Shown: piece after piece, positions 43,247-50,202 of the stretch
How the letters are laid out: each line of letters starts with the position of its first letter
How positions within the stretch are numbered: position 1 is the stretch's first letter
Source of the DNA: Azophilus sp965221755
Lineage (GTDB): Bacteria > Pseudomonadota > Gammaproteobacteria > Pseudomonadales > Azotimanducaceae
Direction: 5' to 3'
Length of the DNA stretch: 64,000 nt
Assembly: GCA_965221755.1 (NCBI GenBank)
Contig: OZ244921.1
Span: forward strand, 3,720,001 to 3,784,000
Program-made: the position numbers and the translations under genes
Notes under the pieces: model-generated
Told to the model about the DNA's origin: nothing
Database searches by the model: none
Seen by the model: only the letters and a program-made list of their open reading frames with translations

Positions 43247-43828
43247 TCAACGATAGTAGGCGTTCTCCGTGACGCTGTGGTCGGTGACGTCGCGAATTGC
43301 GGAGAGGTCCGGAATCTGCGCCAGCAGGGTGCTCTCGACGCTCTGCTTCAGGGTGATGTCGACGGCGGCGCAGCCTTGGCAGCCGCCGCCGAACTGCAGC
43401 ACGGCGGTGTTGTCCTCCAGCAGCTCCACAAGGCTGACCATGCCGCCGTGCGCCGCCAGCCCCGGATTGATCTCGTTGTAGAGCACGTAGTTGATGCGGT
43501 CCTGGAGCGGCGAGTTCTCATCGACGCTGGGCACCCGGGCATTGGGCGCCTTGATGGTGAGCTGGCCACCCATGCGGTCTTCCTGAAAGTCCACCACCGC
43601 ATCCACTAGGTAGCTTTCGCTGCGCGCCTCGATCCAAGCCTGAAAGCCATCGTACTCGCAAGGCATGTCGTCGTCCTGGGCCTCGCCGGGGCGGCAGTAG
43701 GCGATGCAGGTCTCCGCATGGGGAGTGCCCGGCTGGGCGACGAACACGCGGATGCCCACGTCGTCATCGGCCTGCTTGGCGAGCAGCTCCCGCAAGTACG
43801 CCTGCGCCTTCTCGGAGATGTCGATCAT
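43247..43828 (-). CDS. nfuA: Iron-sulfur cluster carrier NfuA
   Basis: This 193-residue protein has an A-type-like N-terminal domain ('MIDISEKAQAYLRELL...IRVFVAQPGTPHAETCIAYC', lacking the full Cys set as in NfuA) and a C-terminal Nfu domain 'LAAHGGMVSLVELLEDNTAVLQFGGGCQGCAAVDITL' with the CxxC cluster site. It delivers [4Fe-4S] clusters to client enzymes. The start at 43828 gives the usual 'MIDIS'. It is divergent from the type III secretion locus across two repeat copies. Confidence 0.94.
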   Translation of the reverse strand: MIDISEKAQAYLRELLAKQADDDVGIRVFVAQPGTPHAETCIAYCRPGEAQDDDMPCEYDGFQAWIEARSESYLVDAVVDFQEDRMGGQLTIKAPNARVPSVDENSPLQDRINYVLYNEINPGLAAHGGMVSLVELLEDNTAVLQFGGGCQGCAAVDITLKQSVESTLLAQIPDLSAIRDVTDHSVTENAYYR

Positions 43829-43880
43829 GTCAATTCCCGGCCAATTCAGCCGCGTATGGTAAACGCTCCGGCCCGCCAGG

Positions 43881-43971
43881 CACAATCAGGAACATCTCGG
43901 AACCTGACCCACGCGACCTGCGCGGAGTTTCGCGGTAAGCGAAACTCCATCCGCGACCGTCAGGTCGCGCA
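43881..43971 (+). repeat. Modular hairpin repeat, copy 1 of a tandem pair
   Basis: Core CACAATCAGGAACATCTCGG onward; hairpin 1 GGAGTTTCGC (43924-43933) with GCGAAACTCC (43939-43948); hairpin 2 CGCGACC (43952-43958) with GGTCGCG (43963-43969). Confidence 0.9.
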
Positions 43972-43974
43972 GGC

Positions 43975-44077
43975 GTGTGCGGGCCCAGAAACAATTCGGA
44001 AGCTGGCCCCCGCAACGGGCGCGGAGTTTCGCGCAGCGAAACTCCAACCGCCTCTCGCCCGGAGGGCGAGAGGCGCA
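43975..44077 (+). repeat. Modular hairpin repeat, copy 2 with new second hairpin
   Basis: Core TGTGCGGGCCCAGAAACAAT onward; hairpin 1 GGAGTTTCGC (44023-44032) with GCGAAACTCC (44036-44045); hairpin 2 has unique 11-bp arms CGCCTCTCGCC (44049-44059) with GGCGAGAGGCG (44065-44075). Confidence 0.9.
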
Positions 44078-44082
44078 GGTGC

Positions 44083-44111
44083 TTGACTAACAACGCTGGC
44101 GACCTTACCTT
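44083..44111 (+). promoter_or_regulatory. Candidate promoter of sctF
   Basis: TTGACT (44083-44088, 5/6), 17-bp spacer, TACCTT (44106-44111). It starts 7 bp after the repeat hairpin and lies 72 bp before the sctF start. Confidence 0.5.
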
Positions 44112-44182
44112 AGCGTCCGTCGGCAAAAAAAGTGCTGACTCGATCAAACATCAATCCAATGGACTAAATCAAGGAGTTAATC

Positions 44183-44404
44183 ATGGCGGATGTCACCCTA
44201 GGCGGAGTCACCAGTACGATCGGCGCGCAGGTAACCGAGTCCAAGGCTGCGTTGGGAAAGGCGTTGGAAGGCTTCGACGCATCCGATCCCACCTCGATGT
44301 TCAACATGCAGCTTGCCATGACCCAATACACCACTTCGCTTGAAGGGCTTTCAACCACGACGAAACACATCGGAGACGCCCAGAAGAGCTTGGTTCAGAA
44401 GTAG
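44183..44404 (+). CDS. sctF: Type III secretion needle protein SctF (YscF/EscF/SsaG-like)
   Basis: This 73-residue helical protein has the needle-subunit pattern. After a polar N-terminus comes 'DPTSMFNMQLAMTQYTTSLEGLSTTTKHIGDAQKSLVQK', i.e. the N/D-P turn between two helices, the Q..L.QY core and a lysine-rich last helix. It should polymerise into the extracellular needle. AAGGAG (44171-44176) precedes the ATG. It heads the operon, followed by the SctG-like chaperone as in Yersinia (yscF-yscG). The inner-rod protein SctI is encoded separately, which argues against calling this one the rod. Confidence 0.82.
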   Translation: MADVTLGGVTSTIGAQVTESKAALGKALEGFDASDPTSMFNMQLAMTQYTTSLEGLSTTTKHIGDAQKSLVQK

Positions 44405-44604
44405 CGGCGGCGGGCCGCACAGCCGCTTGCAGCCAGCTTGGCGCACGCGGTCAACGAGCACTTGTGCTGCGTTGGGCCGCGCACGGCAACGGGTTCGACC
44501 GCCCCGAGCCAACCAAGTTCCTGCAACCAAGTTCCTGAAGGGAAGCGCGGAACCGGGCGGACAGGCAAGTAACGGACGGCAAAGAACGAACAAAGGACGG
44601 GAAT

Positions 44605-44994
44605 ATGCAGCTATCTGAGCAATTGCGGAGCAATTTAGTGGGTCTGGGAATCACGGCGGCCCGTGTCCCCGCGCTTAGGGAGGAGTCGCTCAGCGTGTTT
44701 GAGGCCGTCAAGGTCGCGTGGCCGGAGAGTCCGGCATGGATGGTTGGGACGGCGATCGTTCATCTGGCGGGTGATGGCGACTTGGACAAGGCTTGCCGCT
44801 ACCTCGCCGATGAGGGCGTCGGCGTCGATTCCGGCCCGGTGCTGGCCCGAGCTTTCCTTGCTGCGTACCTATGCTCCGCAAAACGGATTCGGGAGGCCGA
44901 GCAAATGGCGCGCTCCGTCCTAGCCGAGGGCGGCGACGAAGAGGCGGTCACGTTGGCCCAGTCGCTGCTTGACAACGAGCTTGGGGCCGGTTAG
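44605..44994 (+). CDS. sctG: SctG-like TPR chaperone of the needle protein
   Basis: This 129-residue helical protein has TPR-like repeats ('AWMVGTAIVHLAGDGDLDKACRYLADEGV' and 'ARAFLAAYLCSAKRIREAEQMARSVL'). YscG is a TPR-fold chaperone of similar size that, with YscE, keeps YscF monomeric. The position directly after sctF and before sctI matches, and an SctE-like gene is present at 63739. A 200-bp gap with no gene separates it from sctF. Assignment rests on fold and context more than sequence identity. Confidence 0.7.
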   Translation: MQLSEQLRSNLVGLGITAARVPALREESLSVFEAVKVAWPESPAWMVGTAIVHLAGDGDLDKACRYLADEGVGVDSGPVLARAFLAAYLCSAKRIREAEQMARSVLAEGGDEEAVTLAQSLLDNELGAG

Positions 44995-45002
44995 CCGAAC
45001 GG

Positions 45003-45572
45003 GTGCCGGCGCTTGATTGGGTCGGCCGGAATTTCACAGGGAGAAGCACCATCGCCATAGAATTTTCGCAGCTCCAAAGGCAGATTGCCGACAAGCTTCA
45101 ATCGGAGTTCGCCGACCAGGCGACTGACGGCGGCCTCGGCTCAAGTCAGATTGAGCCGACCGGGGATGGGGCGGCGCGCTTTCAGGCCTACATGGAAGGC
45201 TCCGATGGCTCCGCCATTGCGGAACTCCACGAAAGTTCCGGGCCAGCGCCGATTTCGGACGTTCAGCAGCCCACGGCCGAGGTCACTGCGTCCATGACGC
45301 CGATTCAGATGGAGGCGGCCAACACCTCCATGACGCTCGGCGACCGAATTCTGGCGAACATGAGCTCATTCCAGCCGCAAATGGTGGCGCCGCAGGAGAT
45401 CAACCAAGCTACGCCAGTGAACATCATGAACCAATCCGCTGCGGTTGATCCCATGCAAGCGCTTGATTGGCAAATGCAGACCATTAGCGTGAGGGGGGAA
45501 GTCGGGCTTTCGTCCACCACATCGGAGAATACTGAGCAGAATGTCGAAAGTTTGCTCAAATCCCAGAGTTAA
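45003..45572 (+). CDS. sctI: Type III secretion inner rod protein SctI
   Basis: This 189-residue protein has an SctI-type C-terminus 'VDPMQALDWQMQTISVRGEVGLSSTTSENTEQNVESLLKSQ', with the conserved Q-M and the LLKSQ end; the N-terminal half is Ala/Gln/Glu-rich and variable. It forms the inner rod or adapter below the needle. The GTG at 45003 is given as start, but the only Shine-Dalgarno-like sequence (GGGAGA, 45040-45045) precedes an in-frame ATC (45051) and ATA (45057), so a rare start is possible. It overlaps sctJ by 32 bp. Confidence 0.8.
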   Translation: MPALDWVGRNFTGRSTIAIEFSQLQRQIADKLQSEFADQATDGGLGSSQIEPTGDGAARFQAYMEGSDGSAIAELHESSGPAPISDVQQPTAEVTASMTPIQMEAANTSMTLGDRILANMSSFQPQMVAPQEINQATPVNIMNQSAAVDPMQALDWQMQTISVRGEVGLSSTTSENTEQNVESLLKSQS

Positions 45573-46383
45573 GCATCGAGAGAGGTTGAATTGCCTAAGC
45601 GCAGCCGCACTCAATCGAATTCTGTTGGCAGTTGCCGTGACGCTTCTGGCGGGAGGGTGCGGAAAGACGGTGCTGTACTCGGAGCTGGACGAGCAGCAGG
45701 GCAATGAGATGCTGGCCTTGCTGCTCCAGCATAAAATTGGCAGTGAGAAGCGGGCCGGCAAGGACAACATGGTCAGCCTGCTGGTGGCGTCGGAGAGCAT
45801 ACCGGAGGCGGTGGGCCTGCTCGGGCGCTACGGCTATCCCAAGCGCCAGTTCACGACGATTGGCGACGTGTTCAACGCCGACAAGCTGATTGCCACGCCC
45901 TACGAAGACCACACCCGCTACACCTACGCGCTGTCCCAGGAGTTGGCCGACACCTTGTCGCAGCTTGATGGCGTGATGACCGCCCGCGTCCACCTCGTGG
46001 TTCCCCAGGAAGATGACGATTCGGGCGTGTCGTCCGCGGCCGTGTTCATCAAGCACAACCCAAACTACGATTTGGATGAGCACATCCCACAGATGCGGTC
46101 GATCGTCGCCAGCGCCATTGAAGGCTTGGGCTATGAAGCGGTCAATGTTGCGCTCTTCCCCGCAAGGCAGACGGGACCCTTGCAGGAACTCGGCTTGGGC
46201 AGCGACGAGCCGCTGCAGTCGGTTCTTTCGATCAAGCTTGCGGCCGACTCGGTGCTGCTGTTCTACATTGTGTTTGGCTCGTTCCTGACGGCGCTCTTCC
46301 TGTCGGTCTGCGCGAACGTCTATCTGTTCTTGGTTCGGCGGCAACCGGCACCGGTCGTCGATGAGGCTCCGGCGACGCCTTGA
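45541..46383 (+). CDS. sctJ: Type III secretion inner-membrane ring lipoprotein SctJ
   Basis: This 280-residue SctJ/YscJ protein has a lipoprotein signal (LAVAVTLLAGGC lipobox). Ring-building domain 1 is 'TVLYSELDEQQGNEMLALLLQHKIGSE' and domain 2 is 'LSQELADTLSQLDGVMTARVHLVVPQED'. A C-terminal membrane helix (LLFYIVFGSFLTALFLSVCANVYLFLV) follows. With SctD it forms the inner ring. Start ATG 45541 overlaps sctI by 32 bp. Length is slightly above YscJ (244). Confidence 0.95.
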   Translation: MSKVCSNPRVKHRERLNCLSAAALNRILLAVAVTLLAGGCGKTVLYSELDEQQGNEMLALLLQHKIGSEKRAGKDNMVSLLVASESIPEAVGLLGRYGYPKRQFTTIGDVFNADKLIATPYEDHTRYTYALSQELADTLSQLDGVMTARVHLVVPQEDDDSGVSSAAVFIKHNPNYDLDEHIPQMRSIVASAIEGLGYEAVNVALFPARQTGPLQELGLGSDEPLQSVLSIKLAADSVLLFYIVFGSFLTALFLSVCANVYLFLVRRQPAPVVDEAPATP

Positions 46384-46421
46384 TCCGCGCCTGAAGGCCC
46401 GATGACGAAACCGCGGTGGAA

Positions 46422-47123
46422 ATGGAGGACTTGGCGCATTGGATCGGTGACGGGGACCAGATCGGAGGAGCGTTGGCGTTCAACTTCCTTCCCGCATCCT
46501 ACATGGATGCCAGTTGGTGGCGCGAGGAGTGGATGCCCCAAGCGCTTTTCACCAAGCTCCGGCAAGCTCCGGCTTCCCTGATGCCACTGTCCGACTTCAT
46601 CGTCGAGCGCCTCGACCTAGCGCCGGTTTTGGATGTGGACTACAGTGCCCCTGGCCCGCAGTTGGCGCTGCTCGCCAAGGATGCCGTCGCGCAGCTGGTA
46701 TTCTCAGCCGGCGCCATTCGAATGTCGCCCTGGATCGCCAGCATCCTGACCGCCGTTGACATCGGTGAAATCAAGCGTCGGATTGGCCCGGACCTCTACC
46801 AGTTCGCGTTGCGCAGCGGCCGTTTCCTGCTGCGCCAAGCCAGGCTGCAGCCGCCGGATGCGCCGCCGCCTGCCTGCGAACCGGGCTTGCTCGACGAACA
46901 TTGCCGCATGGAGGGCGTTCAGGGGCTGGCGGCGGCGCTGCAGCCCCAGCCCTCGCCTTTGGTGCGACGGGTCAAGCTCAAGCTGCCCAAGCCCTTGGTG
47001 GACTCGCATTGGCCGCGCGCCGCGCAGAGCTCGGCTGAGTGGCTGCGGATGTTCTCGCTGCTTGAACGCCAGCTTCTCGCCGTGCCGATCAACCTCCCGG
47101 AGGGGGCGCTTGTTGGCCCATGA
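46422..47123 (+). CDS. sctK: Type III secretion sorting platform protein SctK
   Basis: This 233-residue soluble protein lies between sctJ and sctL, where SctK (YscK/OrgA) is encoded. The sequence 'ALAFNFLPASYMDASWW' near residue 20, and the helical pattern with conserved tryptophans, fits the SctK family, which is weakly conserved. SctK links the inner ring to the SctQ pods of the cytoplasmic platform. A GTG at 46416 is an alternative start. It overlaps sctL by 4 bp (ATGA at 47120). Confidence 0.72.
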   Translation: MEDLAHWIGDGDQIGGALAFNFLPASYMDASWWREEWMPQALFTKLRQAPASLMPLSDFIVERLDLAPVLDVDYSAPGPQLALLAKDAVAQLVFSAGAIRMSPWIASILTAVDIGEIKRRIGPDLYQFALRSGRFLLRQARLQPPDAPPPACEPGLLDEHCRMEGVQGLAAALQPQPSPLVRRVKLKLPKPLVDSHWPRAAQSSAEWLRMFSLLERQLLAVPINLPEGALVGP

Positions 47124-47713
47124 CGCAGCTTGCAGTCCGAAAGGTAACCCCTGCCAGCGTCCTGCCGCTTGGCAAGGTCGTCAAGCGCGAGGCGCTGAGC
47201 GTCGTCGCGCCCGCGCGCAGCCTGCTCATGGAGATTGAGGCGCATGGGCGCGAGGTTGCCCGCGAGGCGTTCGAGCAGGGCAAGGCGGAGGGCGAGGCGG
47301 AAGGTCGGACAACCGGCGCCGCGCTGCTGGCGGAAGCGACATTGGCGGTGCGCAGCCACTTGCAAAAGTCGGAGCGCCGCTTGAATGAAATCGTTGTCCA
47401 AGCGATTCATCGCGTTGTGGGCCAGCTGGATATCGACGAACTCGTTGCGGGCATGGTCGGCAAGCTCGTCACTGAAGCGCAGGACGAGGAGCGCATTTCC
47501 TTGCGCGTCGCCCCGGCGCACTACGACAAGGTGCGAAGCCTCGTCGATGGCTTGGCTGGTCAAGGCGACGTCGAATCCATAGATGTCGTCTCGGACCCTG
47601 CGCTTGACGAGGGCGCCTGCCGCATGGAGACCGAAGCCGGGTCGCTTGAAACCAGCATCGACGCCCAAATCGAGAAACTGCGGGCGGCGATCGAGAAACA
47701 CTCCTCGGATTGA
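47120..47713 (+). CDS. sctL: Type III secretion stator protein SctL
   Basis: This 197-residue protein is HrpE/YscL/FliH-like. The coiled-coil N-terminal half 'EAHGREVAREAFEQGKAEGEAEG' has the Gly/Glu/Ala repeat. The C-terminal domain resembles the V-ATPase E subunit ('VRSHLQKSERRLNEIVVQAIHRVVGQLDIDELV', 'ISLRVAPAHYDKVRSLV', 'DPALDEGACRMETEAGSLETSIDAQIEKL'). It tethers the ATPase SctN to the sorting platform. It begins inside the sctK stop. Confidence 0.92.
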   Translation: MTQLAVRKVTPASVLPLGKVVKREALSVVAPARSLLMEIEAHGREVAREAFEQGKAEGEAEGRTTGAALLAEATLAVRSHLQKSERRLNEIVVQAIHRVVGQLDIDELVAGMVGKLVTEAQDEERISLRVAPAHYDKVRSLVDGLAGQGDVESIDVVSDPALDEGACRMETEAGSLETSIDAQIEKLRAAIEKHSSD

Positions 47714-47721
47714 ACCACCCC

Positions 47722-48159
47722 ATGTCAAAGCTGAACCAACTGATGGCGGACTTTTGCCGCAAGCAGGGCATCGACGCCCTTTCTCCCAACGAAGACGGCG
47801 AGTACCAGGTCGTTTTCGACAACGAGCACCGCGTGACCTGCTTTGAGCGCTTTGAGCAGCTGCATTTGCTGTCCTCCCTGGAGGCCTCGCGTCCCGAGCA
47901 GGAAGCGGAGGATGCCTGGCTTAGGCGGGTGCTGAAGCACGCCCTCGGGAAGATCAAGCACAACCCCTGCACACCCACCCTGCTTGAGGACGGCAGCGTG
48001 GCGCTGCTCGCCCGCCTACCCATCGCGCGAGTGAACCTGGCCTCGCTCGAGGACCTCATCGAAGCCCACGTCAACGTGCTTGAAGGCTTTCGCCTCAGCT
48101 TGGCGAACCCGGCAGGCGCGCGGGGCGTCGGCATTCCGCAAACGATCCTGCGGCCGTAG
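47722..48159 (+). CDS. CesT-family type III secretion chaperone
   Basis: This 145-residue protein looks like a CesT/SycE-type chaperone: 'LNQLMADFCRKQGIDALSPNEDGEYQVVFDNEHRVTCFERFEQLHLLSSLEA' is the alpha/beta head, and 'TLLEDGSVALLARLPIARVNLASLEDLIEAHVNVLEGFR' the second half. Class I chaperones dimerise and bind effector or gatekeeper N-termini; YscB, a SycN partner, belongs here. A TTG at 47710 overlapping the sctL stop is an alternative start. It occupies the place between sctL and sctT where sctQ-R-S are found in many loci. Confidence 0.7.
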   Translation: MSKLNQLMADFCRKQGIDALSPNEDGEYQVVFDNEHRVTCFERFEQLHLLSSLEASRPEQEAEDAWLRRVLKHALGKIKHNPCTPTLLEDGSVALLARLPIARVNLASLEDLIEAHVNVLEGFRLSLANPAGARGVGIPQTILRP

Positions 48160-48223
48160 CCGCTGTTCGAGCCGACCCCGACCTTTCGCCCATGACCGCC
48201 AAACCGGCTGATTGAGACGACGC

Positions 48224-49039
48224 ATGATGGGCGGTTTGGACCCAAGCGCGGTGCAGGGCCTGCTCGACATCGGCAAGTCGGTTCTCTACACCATGGCCTT
48301 GGCGATGCCGCGCCTCATCGGCGCCATGACCGTTTTTTCCTTTTTGGGCGCCAATGCCCTCGGCGGCGCCATGGTGCGCAACGGCATCGCCGCATCGCTC
48401 GCCATTCTCGTCTATCCCGTTGCCTCGCAACAGGTTGCCGAAGCCGGGTTGACGCTGCTGCCCTTCGCCATGACGTCGGCCAAGGAATTCCTGTTGGGGA
48501 TGCTGGTGGGGACGGTGCCCATGGTCATGTTTTGGTCGATCCAAGCCGTCGGCAACTTCATCGACAACCAACGCGGCGCCACCGCCGCCAGTTCCATGGA
48601 CCCCATGCTTGGCGAACAGGCCTCGCCGCTCGGCATATTCCTCAGCCAAACCATGGTCGCCGTTTTCTTTTGCACCGGACTGTTCGGCGTTTTCCTGAGC
48701 GGCCTCTACGCCAGCTACCGGATCTGGCCGATAACGTCGTTCTGGCCCACAATCGATGCGGCGTTCGCTGACTTCTTCGTCGCCCAGTTCGTGCAGATCT
48801 CGGCACTCGCCCTGCTGGTCGCCGGACCCGTGGTGGCGATCATGTTCCTCGCCGAGATCGGCTTGGGATTCATCAGCCGCTTCGCGCCGCAGCTGAACGT
48901 GTTCTTTCTTTCAATGCCGGTCAAAAGCGGCGTGGCGAGCTTGATGCTGGTGATTTACCTGACCATCATCATCGGGTTCTTCTCGGACCATCTGGAAACG
49001 CTTGATTTGTCCGCCGTGCTGGAGCGCCTGTTCAAGTGA
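48224..49039 (+). CDS. sctT: Type III secretion export apparatus protein SctT
   Basis: This 271-residue membrane protein of the SctT/FliR family has six to eight helices. Family blocks are 'PRLIGAMTVFSFLG', 'KEFLLGMLVGTVPMVMFWSIQAVGNFIDNQRG', 'DPMLGEQASPLGIFLSQ' and 'FAPQLNVFFLSMPVKSGVA'. SctT caps the SctR-S-T export gate. Adjacent ATGs at 48224 and 48227 are both possible. SctR and SctS genes are not next to it, although these are usually contiguous. It overlaps sctU (GTGA). Confidence 0.95.
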   Translation: MMGGLDPSAVQGLLDIGKSVLYTMALAMPRLIGAMTVFSFLGANALGGAMVRNGIAASLAILVYPVASQQVAEAGLTLLPFAMTSAKEFLLGMLVGTVPMVMFWSIQAVGNFIDNQRGATAASSMDPMLGEQASPLGIFLSQTMVAVFFCTGLFGVFLSGLYASYRIWPITSFWPTIDAAFADFFVAQFVQISALALLVAGPVVAIMFLAEIGLGFISRFAPQLNVFFLSMPVKSGVASLMLVIYLTIIIGFFSDHLETLDLSAVLERLFK

Positions 49040-50079
49040 GTGAGTCCGCCTCCGACAAAACCGAACCCCCAACACCCAAGCGCATACGGGATTCGCGCAA
49101 GAAGGGCCAGGTGGCGAAAAGCAAGGAGGTGGTCAGCGCAGCCATCATCGTGTCGATGCTGTTCTACTTTTTGGGGACGACGGACTACTACATGGGGCTG
49201 TTCCGCGACCTTTTTGCATTCCCCTACTGGTTGGGGGAAGTGCCCTTCTCCCAACTGCTCGATGAAACGGTGACCAAGGCCTTCGAGTTGACCGTGGCCA
49301 TGATTGCCGCGCCGATCGGCATCGCCGTGGTCATGGCGCTGGCGTCGAGCTTTGCCCAAGTGGGCGCTCTTTTCGCTGCGGAATCAGTGAAGCCGGACCT
49401 GAAGAAGCTGAGCCCCGCCAAGGCGGTAAAGAACATCTTTTCCAGGAAGAACTTCGTGGAGCTCTTGAAGTCCCTGCTCAAAATCGGAATTTTGGGCTTT
49501 GCGGTGGCCTTCGTAATTTGGCGGGGCATGCCCAACCTGATGCTGGTGCCCAGCTGCGGACTCGATTGCCTGATGGCCACGTTTGGGGATCTGTTCCGCG
49601 AGTTGGTCAACTACGTCGCCTTGGCGTTCATCGTCGTGGCGGTCGCGGACTACGCCTTTCAGAAGGCGGACTACATCAAGGGGCTGAAGATGTCCAAGGA
49701 TGAGATCAAACGGGAGTTCAAGGAAAGCGAAGGAAGCCCGGAGATCAAGAGCCGCCGCCGCAGCCTGTTTCAGGAGATCGTCAATTCGCAGGAGGTTTCA
49801 AACGTCAAGCGTTCGAGCGTGGTCGTGGCCAACCCGATTCACCTCGCAGTGGGACTGCAGTACGACAGCGGCAAGACCCCGCTGCCGGTGGTCACCTTGA
49901 AGGAACAGGGCCTGAACGCGCAGCGCGTGGTTGCGATCGCCGAACAGGAGGACATCCCGGTCATGATCAACGTGCCGCTAGCCCGTTCGCTGACGGCCGA
50001 AGCCGATGTCGATCAATACATTCCCGATGACTTGATTCGCCCGGTGGCCGAGGTCATGCGGCTGCTTGGGGAACTTTAG
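49036..50079 (+). CDS. sctU: Type III secretion switch protein SctU
   Basis: This 347-residue SctU/FlhB protein has an N-terminal basic region 'KTEPPTPKRIRDSRKKGQVAKSKE', four membrane helices, and a cytoplasmic linker 'KMSKDEIKREFKESEGSPEIKSRRR'. The autocleavage region is 'VVVANPIHLAVGLQYD'. The cleavage Asn-Pro is present but the canonical NPTH is NPIH here. The protein sets substrate specificity. It starts with GTG overlapping the sctT stop. It is the last gene before the inverted efflux operon. Confidence 0.95.
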   Translation: MSESASDKTEPPTPKRIRDSRKKGQVAKSKEVVSAAIIVSMLFYFLGTTDYYMGLFRDLFAFPYWLGEVPFSQLLDETVTKAFELTVAMIAAPIGIAVVMALASSFAQVGALFAAESVKPDLKKLSPAKAVKNIFSRKNFVELLKSLLKIGILGFAVAFVIWRGMPNLMLVPSCGLDCLMATFGDLFRELVNYVALAFIVVAVADYAFQKADYIKGLKMSKDEIKREFKESEGSPEIKSRRRSLFQEIVNSQEVSNVKRSSVVVANPIHLAVGLQYDSGKTPLPVVTLKEQGLNAQRVVAIAEQEDIPVMINVPLARSLTAEADVDQYIPDDLIRPVAEVMRLLGEL

Positions 50080-50202
50080 AGCGCTTTCTCGCCAGCGTCG
50101 CGTCCCGCACGGATGGGCCGCACGGATGGGCGCGCTCATTTGGTGGTCGTTTCAGCAGCCCGCGCCCCGGCAAATCCTGACGCAATGAGGACTGCCGCCG
50201 GG

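Noticed and set aside
44511..44537. Tandem 14-bp repeat (AACCAAGTTCCTG) between sctF and sctG
   Set aside because: Only two units with no hairpin or promoter association; probably local duplication.
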